A program made the translations under genes and the position numbers. DNA of 64,000 nt from Liolophura sinensis (lineage: Eukaryota > Mollusca > Polyplacophora > Chitonida > Chitonidae), in the NCBI RefSeq assembly GCF_032854445.1, contig NC_088304.1:558001-622000 (forward strand), written 5' to 3'. This document shows, in pieces, positions 1 through 13,600 of the stretch. Each line of letters begins with the position of its first letter. Positions within the stretch are counted from its first letter, which is position 1. The notes under the pieces are model-generated. The model was not told the origin of the DNA, searched no databases, and saw nothing but the letters and a program-made list of their open reading frames with translations.

Positions 1-520
1 CGGTAGTTTTAGTTTATCTCGAAATACTGAATATGTATGTGAATACTGAATAATTGATGACAACAGCTGTCAAATAAATCATATATAGAGTTGACTGTGT
101 AGAACCTTTGCCTAACATGGGCAAAATCTACACAGTCAGCCAAGGTATCTTTGATGCCCTGTTGAACATCACATCCAACACACTCGGGAGCACTGCTCCC
201 ATCCAGGATAAAATTGTGTGTTAGACGAGAATGCCCAATACGGCACCTCGTTAAAACGACTTGGTCTCTACGAGTGTAAGAATTATAGCCAGTGACAGGA
301 TGAATAGCATGCAGTTTATTATGGATCTGAAAGTCTCTTTCACCCTGCCAAAGGTGACGAATATATTTAAGAATGTACGATTTAAAATCAGTATACGGGA
401 TTTTAACATTTAAAATAGATTTATTTGGGGCAATCTTTGCCTCCCTGTCCACGACTGTGTTTCCATGGATACCAGTATGACTCGGTATCCAACAGAATGT
501 AATATCTCTACCTCTTTTAA

Positions 521-802
521 TTAATTCACTTATTTATTTGATTGGTGTTTTACGCCGCATCCAAGAATATTTCTCTTATACGTCGGCATTATGGTGGGAG
601 GAAACGGGGCAGAGCCCGAGGGAAACTCACGACTATTCGCAAGTTGCTGGAATACCTTCCCACTTACAACCGGAGAGGAAGCCAGCAAGACCTGGGCTTG
701 AACTCACAGCAAACGCATTGGTGACAGGCTTCCGGGTCATTACGCTGCGCTAGCGCGCTAACCAACTGAGCCACGGAGGCCCCCTCCCCCCCCCCCCCTT
801 CT
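521..802 (-). mobile_element. tRNA-derived SINE, family A, inserted in LINE copy 1
   Basis: Read on the minus strand, the head is tRNA-like (TGGCTCAGTTGG A box, GAGTTCAAGCCC B box) and the tail ends in a CGTAAAACACCAAT-type motif followed by AAATAAATAA. The insert splits LINE sequence that is continuous in copy 2, with similar AATTAATT/AAATTAGTT sequence on either side as a decayed target-site duplication. An unusual run of about 20 C lies at 779-800, at the tRNA end. Confidence 0.85.
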
Positions 803-1276
803 TTAAATTAGTTGTCTATGTAAGGCTAATATTTCAAGTATCAATGGATTTTTATATTTATTATGCTGTATTGACAAAAGGCAGGAGAGCGAGTCAGTGC
901 ATACCATTACCTTCTGGACACGCCCAGAAGAAACATATGGTAAGGCCAGGAGTATAGCTCTGGCCTCGGCAGAAAAGATTGACGATGAGAGTAGAAGGCG
1001 AAGAGAAGAGACTCACAGATCTATGACAGCCGTAGCCCTGTCCCTATCCTTTGCCCGTCAGTGTATATAAATTCATAATCCACATCATTAGCCTTAATTT
1101 CAGCAAAATCCTGCTGAATTATCAGAGGATTTGTATTTGATTTATTCTATTTACGTAGATCAAATATTACTTTAGGTTGTGGAAGAAGCCATGGAGGAGA
1201 CTCTGGAAAAGACAATGCAGCTATTTCCTCTAGCTTAATGTTACCTTCCACTATACGGTCCCGTATAAGAACATAA

Positions 1277-2130
1277 GAGTCATGTCCGACAGTATACCAT
1301 TCGTAGTCCGTAAAGGGCGTTCCAAGTCGATAATCGCAAGATCCATTTCCAGAACAACTTTTAACACTAGCTCCCAAAGGCAAAGGTATGTAAGAAATTA
1401 TACAAGTAGGAAATAAAGCCTGTAACACACAATAGAGAAGCGGTCTTTAGTTTTCAATGGTGCCTGGTAGACAGTGGATATTCCAGGCATGAATTCCATA
1501 TCAAAGTTCAAATTCGTAGTCCATGAACGAGTTCCAGGTCAAATAACAATTAAACAAGGTATCTCAGTCGCCCTTTGATTGCAACTGTTCATAAGCGGTG
1601 TTTGATGCAGTTCGAAAACGACGAGCGTTACAGGCCTTAACCGATCAGATTATGATTCAAAAGTAACGAACGATTGCGTCTTTCTCGTTAACATGTAAAG
1701 ATCTTATACTACAAGAGGCGCCATCTATGTTGTTACACGTGACATGCTGGTCTGTAAAAAAGCTGTCTACAAGATAGACGGTTACACTCGGCAACCAGCG
1801 CCATCTATGTTTTTAAATACCATGTACTCCATAGATATTACATAAGGATAACAGCATCGTGTATGTGGTTGATCACAATGTGGATCGCCAGAGGTTCTGA
1901 ACGCTCTGTCCATATCTGCCAACGAGAGTGTTATACTCATTGAAAAATTTGAGAAACTTTGAATGAAGACGTTTGATGGAGTATCCTTGACAAACTAGTT
2001 TTTGAACTAACAACTTGTGACGCAGATTAAAGTCATCACAATTTACGCAAGATCTGACAAACGCTACAAGGCGAGATATGTATACGCCATATGCAGGACC
2101 CTTTGGTATATTGCTAAAAAGGATACTTTA
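1277..2130 (-). mobile_element. 850-bp insert in LINE copy 1 carrying an exon-like segment
   Basis: Foreign sequence splits the LINE between its GLRV and RDRIVEGN coding segments. On the minus strand, a pyrimidine-rich stretch ending in GTGTGTTACAG at about 1420 looks like a 3' splice site. It is followed by about 50 open codons with ASVKSCSGNGSCDYRLG and FTDYEWYTVGHDSY. A second, diverged copy in opposite orientation sits at 10872-11208 in another LINE, and its reading frame is also kept. The rest (about 1440-2130) has no recognised content apart from two copies of GCGCCATCTATG. It could be a non-autonomous transposon that picked up a host intron plus exon. The protein family was not recognised. 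Confidence 0.5.
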
Positions 2131-4614
2131 CAGTATCAAAATTGAAGACTGAACAAAGATATCTTTTTGGGACATTTATTAAATTTATCTATATATGATG
2201 GATTGAAAACACAGTCGTAGACAGGGTTTGATGGATGAACTTTGAGTTTTGTAGCATATTGAAGGCTCAGTTTTATAAGTCAGTTATATAAAGAAGGCTC
2301 ATTTGCCTCAACGTATCAACTTTCTACAGGTGAGGTTCTAAAAGTATCAAGGCTGAGCCGCAACCCTTGGTGATGAACAGGATCCAACATTTTAATATAC
2401 GACTTCCTAGCGGAACCGTAAATGATGGACCCATAGTCCAATTTAGACCTCAACACATTACGATAGAAATCGAGTAAAACAGATCGGTCAGCACCCCCAA
2501 TCGGTGCCAGACAAGACTTTGATTATATCGAGAGCCTTTGTACATTTAGCTTTAAGTATTTTATAAGAGGTAAAAAACTTAGTTTCTCCAACAAATCTGG
2601 TTTCAAGAAAACAAACTAGTCTATCATTTATCATCCGCTTGATAGTCTTACAGACACATCTGCTAAGAGCTATAGGACGGTTATTGTTTGGATCAGTATG
2701 ATCCTTACCCGTTTTTGGAACTGGGGTAATGCACGCCTCCTTCCATGAGGGTGGAAAATTATCAGTTATCCAAATATCATTAAACAAGTCTAAGAGAGTC
2801 TCAAGTGGTTCAGGCGGTAAATGGTTCAGAAACTTATCATAAACGTTATGAGGACCACATGCAGTATCGTGTGCCTTTTTAAATGTAGTTTTAAGTTCCT
2901 CAGTATTAAAAGGATAATTATACTCTTCTAAATTTTTTGAAGAAAAAATTTATTTTCTCCTTCTGGTTTTTAATATGTTGGAATTCAGAAGTATAATTCT
3001 CAGAAGAAGATTTCTTGGAAATTGTTTCAGCTATTTTATTTGCTATATCCGACGGAGGAGTTAATACATTATATCCATCTTTCAAATGCTGGACTTTTCC
3101 TTTATTAGTTTTTCCCTTAAGTTTCTGAACCATGTTCCAGACATTACGCATGAGTGATTTTGACGTAATGCCCGACGTAGTTCCGCCAACAAGATCGTCT
3201 CTTGTACTTGAGTAATCGACGAGCTTTGTCTCTGAAACCACGAACCTGGTTTAAATTATTATCAGCAGGACAATGGTTAAATCTGCGTTCAGCCTTTTTA
3301 CCGTCCTTTATGGTTTTACGACAGTCATTGTCGTACAAGGCTATACTTTTGGATTTGGGATTCGTCGAGGTCTTAGGTATAGTTCTATTAGCAGCTCGTT
3401 ATACAGGCTCATTAAATTTTAATATGGGATCGTCTGCTGCATTGAGAGTCTCTGGAGAGATGCCAGCCTTACAGAACATCTCAAATGCGATCCAGTCTGC
3501 TTTATCGAACTTTCACTTACCTACACGTTCTAAAGAAGTATTAGAACCATCATTGAAATAACACAGTTCCTCCTTCGATAAGAAGTCTTCCACTATTTTG
3601 CCCTTATTATTTATGGTATTACTGTTCCATAGGGGGTTATGGGAATTAAAATCCCCCATCATTATAAACGGTTTAAGCGATTGTTCTATTAAATTATGTA
3701 TGTGCAAAGCTGACAACGAATGTTCGGAGGGATATACACTGAACATAATGCGATTGTTTCAGGCAATGAAACATGAACGGCCACAGCCTGAAACCTGGTA
3801 TCCAGAGCAACAGGGCTGTGAATAATACTGTTATTTATGAAGATAGAAGAGCGGCCTGCAGCTCGCTCTTCTTCATTTGAATAAGTACTATATAATGAAT
3901 AATTTTTAAGAGTTATTTTACCTTTGTGAGATGTCTTCAGGTGGGTTTCCTGAAGACAAAGAGCAATAGGATTTAATAATTGAACTGGCTGTGTTGTTTC
4001 AATAAAATTTACCTTAAGGTTTCAATATTTCCGCTGTATAATTTTGCCATGTATACACATTAAGGAGGTAGACTTATAGGAGATTTATCTTTGTGATTGG
4101 GCCGGGGACGACCCTTCCTTGTACATCGGCTGGAAGATCTCCCTGGTGCGGGTGATATATCCATCACATCCGCATCTGATGCTGAAGTACCAACACCCTC
4201 CTATGATCCAAACCTATCAAAAGTTTGGATAGGGTCCCTAGTGGCCTTAGAGGGGCGCTCTTTGGGGACACCAGATTTATTAGGTTCATTATTATTATTA
4301 TTACTTTTAGGTTTGTTGCCAGACTTATTTTTCTCATTTTTTTAGGGGGATTGGGTTCAGGTTTATCGGGTTGTTCTGTAATATTTACTAGTTTCATTTG
4401 TTGTGTTGAAGTAGTCTGGGTTGAGGAAGAATTAAACGCAGATTGAGCCGAAAGTTGGACAAAAATAGAACTATCTCTTTCGTTTCCAATGGGTCAAGTC
4501 AAAGAGATTTGAGTAGAAGCAGATGCTACTCGCTTGACCACAGCTACTATTTGTGCATTTATGTGATCAATTAGAGTAAAAACCTTACTGAGGTAAACTG
4601 GCAAGGGGCCTTCT

Positions 4615-4770
4615 TTCACCGGTTATGTGTAACCATTGACAGCTATCACACTGTCGTCGCTGCTCTGGTTTTACTGTCTGTGCTGTAGCCGTATTTCACC
4701 GGTTACGTGTAACCCATTTGCTAGCTATCCCACTGTCATCGCTGTTCTGGTTTTACTGTGTATGCTGTAC
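4615..4770. repeat. Two-copy tandem repeat, about 78 bp
   Basis: Two adjacent units begin with TTTCACCGGTTA and end in CTGGTTTTACTGT plus a short tail. They differ by scattered substitutions. The repeat lies just beyond the 5' limit of LINE copy 1. Confidence 0.75.
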
Positions 4771-5474
4771 GTCTTCATATATTATATTTGATCATGGGAA
4801 AAGTTCTCTGATTAAAGTTGTTTCCCGTCCATTCCGTCCATATATAGCTTTTTGTGCTGCGTGTGGAAGTTCCAAACATTGCGAACAGTAAATATATATC
4901 GCTAAATTAATATGCACCGTATTTATAAATTTGGAGGCTGTAATGTTGAACGGTTTAGCACTAATCTACAGCATTTCAGTTGGAAGAAAGAAGTTCTTTT
5001 TACCTTTCCCCTTGGTTGGTCTTCACATCGCCATGTGTACCAATATTACTGCAGCTGTGGGAAGGAAACAACTGCTATCACATGGCAAGGGAGACCAATC
5101 ACATCACCCGTGTATTGCTATTGAGGAAGTTATCTCCCCCTAATACACGGCCGCCTTGTAAAGCCCATGCGCTATACAGAGGAGAAAACATAAAAAAGGG
5201 AATCAGGGAGGAGAAAAACATTTTTCCTTTGCATATTCGACACTGTGTCTTCACGGCTTAAGATACAACATTCCATTCAGGAATTTAATGTATGGATTTC
5301 GTCATTACTAGAACTCCACACGAACCTCCACCTGATGAAATCTTTTTAAAACTACTCTGGTCCATGAAAATGTTTGTGCTTAGATGATGCCTAAATAAAT
5401 ACCAAATTACAGAGGCAGATACTTAAGCTGCATTTCACTTCCTCTTGCGGGTCTTTTCCCACCAAAAAAAACAA
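4771..5474. other. No recognised gene
   Basis: AT-rich sequence with overlapping short open frames at 4912-5261 in more than one frame. None shows a recognisable domain or splice context. Part of it (about 5020-5110) is locally self-complementary (CCATGTGTACCAATATTAC region), which may mark a small old repeat. Confidence 0.4.
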
Positions 5475-5648
5475 GCATATCTGCACGTCACACATGGAGA
5501 TGTTCGGTGGTATAACCCCGGCACTCCGGTGTGCATATCTACACGTCACACATGGGGATGTTCCGTGGTATAACCCCGGAACTACTGTGTGCGTATCTGC
5601 ACGTCACACACGAGGATGTCTCGAGGTATAACCCAGACACTCCAGTTT
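5475..5648. repeat. 58-bp tandem repeat, three copies
   Basis: Units start at 5475, 5533 and 5591 (exact 58-bp spacing), each with a CTGCACGTCACACA-like start and a GGTATAACCC core. The third unit is the most diverged. No open frame runs through it. Confidence 0.85.
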
Positions 5649-5759
5649 CCTCCGCACATAAAACTAACATCAAGCTGGAAATTTGAAAACCTAGAAAAGT
5701 CTAGGTAACATGTACATCACTCGGGCCAGTTGTTGATAATGATGCCTTCGCGACTAATC

Positions 5760-5876
5760 ATATATGTGCGCAAAATTGTTTATGTACACTTATTCATGTG
5801 TGTGCGCCTAATCGTGTATGTTCGCCTAATCGTGAATGTACGCCTAAAGGTTTATGTACGTCTAATCGTAGTAAAG
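5760..5876. repeat. Degenerate 18-20 bp tandem repeat
   Basis: Five or six imperfect units built around CGCCTAATCGTGTATGT. They make a short open frame of repeating VRLIVYVRL residues, which is a by-product of the repeat and not evidence of a gene. Confidence 0.7.
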
Positions 5877-6159
5877 TGTTGTATCTTATCGTGTAACAGC
5901 GCCTTACACTGGGAAACCGTTTCACTTGATCGTACAACCTCTAATCGTTTTTATATTGTTCAGTATTACATGGCGAGGTTGATTGATAACTTACATAAAT
6001 ACAACTACAAATATTGGAAATTTGTACAGAATTATTTTATTTAAAATGTCAAGAATGTATTTAATTGTTTATCCCTGCTATTTGAGTCTACTAAGTTTAC
6101 AATCATATAGTATCGTAGACAACGCTTACTATAGACTTATCTGTGAAAAGACTGGAACA

Positions 6160-6609
6160 GACAAGGGGTTGTTACCGATACTGGAGAATAGCTTTAGTGG
6201 AGCGACTGTTGATAAGTCTTTATTATTCACTTTACAATTTGGTAAAACATATAAAATGTACAATTCAGCGGTATTTCACAATGAGGACTGAGGTCTTATT
6301 AAAAGAGTAATACATGTTACATATATCAGATATATAGAATGACTCACCTGGAACAGACAAGGCGTTGTTACCGATACTGGAGGCTAGCTTTATTGGAGCG
6401 ACTGTTGATAAGGGATTTGCTCCAGGTCAGCGCTCGCTTATAAAGGCAACCTCCAGGCCTGATGAGTCCCCAAGCGGTTCCATAGCAACAGGAACCAGTT
6501 CAGGTAAGCTGTTGGCAGGGCTACCCCCAATGGGTAATCCATTCTGGTACATGGATACCAGGAAGTTTCCTGTGGTGTTGGCACCTCCTGTCACAGCTAA
6601 CCAACTGGT
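6160..6609 (-). other. Duplicated exon-like sequence, identity unknown
   Basis: A stretch of about 65 bp occurs twice, at 6152-6216 and 6349-6415, with few differences. The second copy continues into GC-richer sequence to about 6609. On the minus strand a candidate exon 6609-6348 has an acceptor-like AAACAG and a donor CAG/GTGAGTC. It reads about 63 codons including TTGNFLVSMYQNGLPIGG, then meets a TGA before a further open stretch with STVAPIKLASSIGN. The plus strand of 6365-6649 is also open. The donor is not kept in the first copy. It may be a decayed exon of a host gene or a repeat fragment. The family was not recognised. Confidence 0.35.
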
Positions 6610-6649
6610 CTGTTTGATAATCCATATTCAGTGTTATTTCATCGATTAA

Positions 6650-7667
6650 CAGATGTATATGTACTACACTTGATACAATGTGTCAAACATTGTAATTCAT
6701 ATTAAGAATAACATGCACAATCACACTTGCTATAAGAAAACTCATTTTGATACAACAGTAATTGAAACACTTAACCACACGTATTTTACACAAAAGGCAA
6801 TGTTCACTTCAATACTTAAGATTCATTACAATAACTGAACATTTCAATTCTTACTAAGATATTATAACAATAATTGAACCTTCAACCAACATGTATTCTA
6901 CACAAAAGACCATATTCATTTTAATACATAAGATTCAATACAATAATTAACGTTTTAATTGTCATTAAGAACATTATATACAATAATCAGACACGGATTT
7001 AATACATAAAAACGCTTCTTTTCAAGTCTGTGACAGTCTTGTGCCATTCTACCAATAATAAAGTGTCAGCATGTAATATTTTTGATTTTACTTTGATTGC
7101 CTTAACGATTTCCACTTTAATGCCATTGTGTTTGGTAAAAACTTCACTGGCTTCAGACCATGGCTACCAAGTGCCGGTGCAAGCAAAGTCAGCGGGGACA
7201 CATGTACGCAACTGTGGGGTTAAAATCGTATGATTTCGAATAAAAGGGCGAATTTCGTTTACTTATCAGATATTATCATTAGTCACCAAGAGGGTTGTTT
7301 TGTGGGACCTATATTGTATTTCGCAATATTTAAGTCTTTCAAACGATAAAAAATTTCTGATCCCATAAATATTCATAACTATGAAACAGCCAGCGAAACT
7401 CGATTTTTGATGATCCGGCTGTATTTAAACGGCTGAAAAAAGGGAAAGTTTGTGTAGTAGCAGAAAAAGATTATACAACTCGTAAGCCGGTATTACAATG
7501 GATAGTACTTTTGTCTGTTAATTTTCAAAATCAGTTGTATAACCTCCATGACAGTAAATAAAACTCAGATAAACTCGAAACTCACAATATTGTTAAACTA
7601 TATAATCTGGAAAATTCTATTTTGTGAATGGAGGACTAGACTGTAAAATTCTTAGGGTAGTGTAACA
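6650..7667. other. No recognised gene; AT-rich sequence downstream of the GT14 gene
   Basis: Contains diverged direct repeats at about 6770-6960 (two units with CACAAAAG and AATACATAAGATTCA-type motifs). No coding signal was seen. The 3' UTR of the minus-strand glycosyltransferase should lie here, but no convincing minus-strand AATAAA was found close to its stop. Confidence 0.5.
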
Positions 7668-10600
7668 CTAAATCAACGATTTAATTTGGTTTCTGTATTT
7701 CACCTCTGACAAAGAGGAGTAAAAGCTTGTATTAAATTCTTCTCCACTGAAATATTCTTGAATGGTGCGGTTCCAATGTAACTCCTCCAAACAGTCATAG
7801 GCGTATTGGCCATACGTACGGTGAAATTTATTCGCGAAGAGAGCCTTTGAATTTGCCAAGTCAGATAGATCTCCAACATTGAATATACAAATGTCTCTCA
7901 CATGCTTTCCACTGCATTTCTGTCCATTCCATTGTTTGTATCGGAGAATGAACGGCATGTTTTCTCTCACCTGAACAGGACCTACGGTAGGATTAGAATC
8001 AGAACAATCCAGTAATAATATGTGTAATACAATTATAGACTACAAAAATGAAATCACTTGTTTACCATTACTCAAAATGCTGTGTTGTCATCAAATTTGA
8101 TTTTAAGAACATACCGTTAAATCCCCCAGGGGCGCTCAAGTGTGGATTGTAGTTTATCGTAGCATAAAAGGTTTCGTCCGGAACCACCGTGTCCTTCAAC
8201 CATTCCAGAAAAATCTGTGTCTTCTTGTCGCTGAAAATGAACTCCACAAAAGCTCGCGACGCCGCAATGTGAACTGGGCCTTTCATCAAGGTGATGTTAA
8301 ACGGCGGAGGTCCTTTATTTTTCACCCGCCTTTTGTCAAACCTGAAACAGAGGAAATATTATTTCAAGTTTATAAACGTTTGCGTGAACTGATTGTAAAC
8401 TAAAACTTCACATCAGTTTTCTATTGCCTTATAAAAAAGATACTTGTTGTTAACCCGCTTAGGCGATCCGCACTGAGAGGTTAGAGCAAGGAAATTTAAC
8501 TGGTTGGCCCAGTGTCAGTTTTATGCGATTAGATGGGGTGTCGCGTATGGTGTCCTCAGTATGGTCTTTCAGTGGTGCCAGCACTTTGTCGGCATGGATG
8601 CGCCCTGCCACAAGGATAAGTTTGACGCTGCATTCAGCATCACAACCAATACACTCCAGAGCTGTTCCCCCACCCCCCTCCCCATCGAGAATAAAGTGTC
8701 AAGTAAGGCACCTTGTTAAAACTACGTGATCTCTGCGAGGCATAGTATGTATATCCAACGAATTGTATCTAATGACTGAGTGAATTCCATGCAGTTTATT
8801 ATTGACTTGTAGGTCCTATTTACCCTATAAAGTGCGAGGCATATCTTGAGAATGTTCGAACGAAGATCAGTATAAGTAATCCACGACTGTGTTTCCATAG
8901 ATACCAATATGACTTTGTTCTCCGACAGAATATAGCGTCCTTGCCTAGTCTTATATAAAACTATAATTTCAAAAATTGACGGCATTTTAGCAAAAGTTTA
9001 TTGGGAGGTTTTGTATGTGATGTTTACTGGTATTTAGTTTATGGAACTACGGAACAGATACAGGAGGAGCCTCGGGCCCAGGGATCTCCTTAGGGCTTTT
9101 ATTACATTTGTTTACATACAATGGATTGAAAACGCAGTCGTAGGCAGAGTCTAGTGGATTAGCTTTTAAGCTCTGTAGCATATCAAAGGCTAAGTTTTAC
9201 ACTCCTGTGATATTTACACCTCAACAACATATTGAATAAACTTTACTGGTTGACCATAATATTTTAGGTTCGGATCTAGATGAAGATTCCGCTTACAATA
9301 AAAATGCCTACCGGCGTTTTTAGACGTGGAAAGTGCAACAGTTTCAGCCGTCCATTTTTTATGTTATTGACACAAAGATCGATGCTATTAACATGTTTGG
9401 CACGGTGGCATACGAGTAAATATCAGCATATGAAAAACCCTCTGTGCCACATGTCAAAGTTTTGGCTAAGCTTTTAACTTTGATGCTAGGAAGCGTAGGT
9501 GTTTAAAATACTGCCATATGGTTCACCGATGTCTTGTTCATGGGTCAGAATGAATGAATGAATGAATGAATGAATATTTATGGTTTAACGCCACATCCTT
9601 AATATCTCAACCATATCATGGCGAGAACAAGGTGAAAACACGAGGCGGTGCAGGTTTTCGATATACTAATGAAAAGTAGTAAGTGTTTGGACATGTTTAA
9701 ACTCGGATAAGAAAAACCAAAACATTTAAAACTGGAAAACCATTACAATTTCAAAAATATTTCACCTCGTTAAAACGACTTGGTCTCTACGAGTGTAAGA
9801 ATTGTAGCCAATGACAGGATGAATAGCATGCAGTTTATTATGGATCTGCAAGACCCACTCACCCTTCCAAAGGCGACGAATATATTTAAGAATGTTCGAT
9901 TTAAAATCAGTATAGCAGATTTTAACTTTTGATATGGATTTATTTGGGGCAGCCTTTGCCTCCCTGTCCACGACTATGTTTCCATGGATACCAATATGAC
10001 TCGGAGTCCAACAGAATATAATATCTTTACCTCTTTTAAATAGTTTTCTGTGTAAGGCTAATATTTCAATTATCAGTGAATTTTTATATTTATTATGCTG
10101 TATTTCCAAAAGGAAGGAGGGCGAGTCAGTGCACATCATTGCCATCTAGGCACGCCCAGAGGAAACATATGGTAAGGCCAGGAGTATAGCTATGGTCTCG
10201 GCAGAAGAGACTGAAAATGATGATGGAAGACGTTAAGACTCGCTGCACTATGACAGCCGCAGCCGCAACCTTGTCCCCATCTTTTGACCCGTCAGTGTAT
10301 ATAAATTAATAGTCCAAATAATTAGCCTTAATTATAGCAAAACTTTGCTGAATTATAAGAGGATTTGTATTGGATTTATTATATTTACGTAGATCAAATA
10401 TCAGTTTAGGTTGTGGAAAGAAGTTAGGGAGGTGACTCTCGAAAAGTCAGCGGGGCTATTTCCTGTGGCTTGATGTTACCTTCCACAATATGGTCCCGTA
10501 CACGAAGACCGAATGAAGCGATCTTATTGAGACATTTATTAGATTTATCTACATATGATGGGTTAAACACACAGTCGTAGGCAGGGTTTGTTAGATGAGC

Positions 10601-13600
10601 TTTAAGCTTTGTAGCATATTGAAGGCTTAGTTTTATACGTCGGTTATATAAAGAAGGCCCATTATCCGCCACGTATAAACTTTCAACTGTTGAGGTTCTA
10701 AAAGCATCAAGGGTGAGCCTCAAACCTTGGTGATGAACAGGATCCAGCATGTTCATATAGGACTCGGAACAGTAAATGATGGACCCATAGTCCAATTTAG
10801 ACCTCACCAGAGAACGATGGAGATGAGTAAAACAGATCGGTCAGCACCCCAATCGGTGCTATACACGACCTTGCCATGCTCATTTGATCTGAATAGTAAT
10901 CAAAGGGCGACTGAGATACATTGTTTAATTGTATTTTGACCTGGAACTCATTCATGGACTACGATTTTGAGCTTTGATATGGAATTCACGCCTGGAATAG
11001 CCACTGTCTGCCAGGCATCATTGAAAACTCATGACCCCTTCTCTCTCGTGTGTTACCGGCGTTATTTTCTATTTGTATAATTTCTTACATACCTTTGTCT
11101 TATGGAGCTAGTGTTAAACGTTGTTTTGGAAATGGATATTGCGATTATCGACTTGAAATGCCCTTTACGGACTACGAATGGTATACGAATGTCGGACATG
11201 ACGCTTATATTTGTACATTTAGGTATGAAAGCTTACTCTGTAATATTATACATAAAAATTTAGTTTCTCCAACAATTTTAACCCCTTCACCACAAAAATG
11301 AAAAAATGCATACTGACGGTTTTACACGTTGAAAATCTAAAACCGTTTTCAGTTGCCCATTTGTAGATCTTATTGAGACATAGCTGCAGCTCGATGTTAT
11401 ATTTTTAGCTCCTGTAGCATATCAGGAAATCATCCACGTATAAAGAACCCTCTGTGCAAGGTGTTAATGCTAAGCTATTTATTTTTATGCTGAACAATGT
11501 TGGCGTTATTATACTGCCCTGAGGAACACCCATTTCCTGCTCATGAGAGTCGGGAAGAGTGGACCCCACACGTACCTTAAACTCACGATCAGATAAAAAT
11601 ATTGGTAATCGGCCTTTCAGGCCCAAATCAGTAAGGTCTTTTAAAATGCCATATTTCCATGTGGTGTCGTAGGCCTTTTCAAGGTCGAAAAACATCGTCA
11701 CCACATGTTCATTATTGATATAACCATCCTGTATAAAGGTTTCAAATCGAACTAGGTGATCTAAAGTTGATCGACCTTTCCGAAAACCACACTGTACATT
11801 ACTAAGTAACTTGTTGGTTTCAAGAAACCAAACAAGTCTATCATTAATCATTCGTTCCATAGTCTTACAGACAAAGCTGGTAAGAGCTATGGGATGGTAA
11901 TTAGACGGATCAGGACGATCCTTACCCGGTTTGGGAACCTGGATAATACGCACCTCCCCCCATGATAGTAGAAAATGACCAGTTATCCAAATATCATTAA
12001 GCAAGTCTAAGAGAGTCTCCAGTGGCTCAGGTGGTAAATGGTTCAGAAACTTATAACATACGTTATCATGACCGCACGCAGTATCGTGTGGCTTTTTTAA
12101 TGCAATTATTATTGGTATTAAAAGAACGATTATAATCTTTTAAATTTTTAGAAGAAAAGGGCAATAATATGTTGGAATTCAGAAGTATAATTCTCAGAAG
12201 AAGATTTCTTGGAAATTGTCTCAGCTAATTTATTTGCTGTATTGGATGGAGAAGTTAATACATTATTTCCATCTTTTAAATGCTGGTCTTGTGCTTTATT
12301 ATTTTTGCCCTTACGTTTCTAAACCTTTTTCCAGACCTTACGCATGGGAATTTTTGACGTAATGCCAGAAACAAAGTTCCGCCAACATGATCCTCTCTTG
12401 GATTTGAGTAATAGACGAGCCTTGGCTCTAAAACTACGAACCTGCTTTAAATTATTGTCAGTAGGACAATGATTAAATCTGCCTTCAGCCTTTTCTGGTC
12501 CTTGATGGCTTTGCAACAGTCTGTATCATACCAGGATTGACTTTTGGATTTTGGATTTGTCGAGGTTTAAGGGATAGTTCTATCGGCAGCTCGTAAAACC
12601 AGCTCGTTAAATTTTAATTTAGGATCATCTGCTGCATTGAGAGTCTCTGAGATGATATCAGCCTCACAGAACATCTCAAATGCGATCCAATCTGCTTTAT
12701 CGAATTTTCACCTACCTACACGTTCTAAAGAATTGGAAGTGATATGCTGTAAGATTATAGGAAAATGGTCACTATCACCAAGATCGTCATGCACCTTCCA
12801 ACAAAAATCAGGGAGAAGTGATGGATCTGTAATAGTGAGATCGATAGCAGAATAAGTGCCACTGCCAGGATGTAAATAGGTATTAGAACCATCATTGGAA
12901 TAACACAGTTCCTCCATCGATAAGGAGTCTTGAATAATGTTGTTATTGATGAAGATAGAAGAGCCGCCTGTAGCTCGCTCTTCTTTATTTGAATAAGTAC
13001 TATATAATCCATAATTTTAAGAGCTATTGTATCTTTGTCATATGTCTTCAGGTGAGTTTCCTGAAGACAAAGGGCAATAGGATTTACTGATTGAACTAAC
13101 TGTGTTATTCCAATAAAATTTACCGTAAGACCTCTACAATAACATTGTATAATTTTGTTCAAGGATGAAGGGAGATGTATAGGAGATTTGCCCAGGTGTT
13201 AAATGGTTTAGAAGTTTATAATATACGTTATCAGGACCACAAGCAGTATCGTGAGCCTTTCTGAATGCAGTTGTAAGTTCCTCGATAGTAAAAGGACAGT
13301 TTTAAAAGAAAAGAAAGGGCAATTTAATGTTCTCCTTCTGGGTTTTAACATGTTGGAATTCTTTATTATAATTCTCAGAAGAAGATTTCTTGGAAATTGT
13401 CTCAGCTAGTTTATTAGCTATATCGGATGGAGAGGTATATATATTATCTCCATCTTTCAAATGATGGACTTTTGCTTTATTATTTTTGCCCTTAAGCTTC
13501 TGAACCTATTAAATTATTATCAGTAGTACAATGATTAAATCTGTGTTCAGCTTTTTACCATCTTTTATGGCTTTACGACAGTCATTGTCGTACCAGGGTT

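Larger units (their letters stand above)
1..4570 (-). mobile_element. I-clade (Nimbus-like) LINE, copy 1, decayed
   Basis: A non-LTR retrotransposon on the minus strand whose 3' end lies beyond the window start. Reading down from 4570: ORF1 C-terminal part (about 4084-4570), endonuclease remnants with GDFNSHNPLW (about 3510-3870), linker (2900-3420), reverse transcriptase N-terminal part (2488-2790), post-RT region (2150-2480), RNase H remnant (about 820-1275) and a C-terminal domain (9-520). Compared with the other copies here, the RT core is missing: the residues around FLET are joined directly to a downstream GETKF segment, so the catalytic YVDD box is gone. A SINE and an 850-bp insert interrupt it. 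Several frameshifts and stops make it a dead copy. The I-clade assignment rests on the RNase H domain and the tail type. Confidence 0.85.

Noticed and set aside
1147-1428. A 93-codon minus-strand gene with a signal-peptide-like start
   Set aside because: The last third is LINE coding sequence and there is no ATG at the start. Only the middle is a candidate exon, reported as such.
4097-4345. Plus-strand frame of 82 codons
   Set aside because: It is the antisense of LINE ORF1; the minus strand matches copy 3 (22590-22880).
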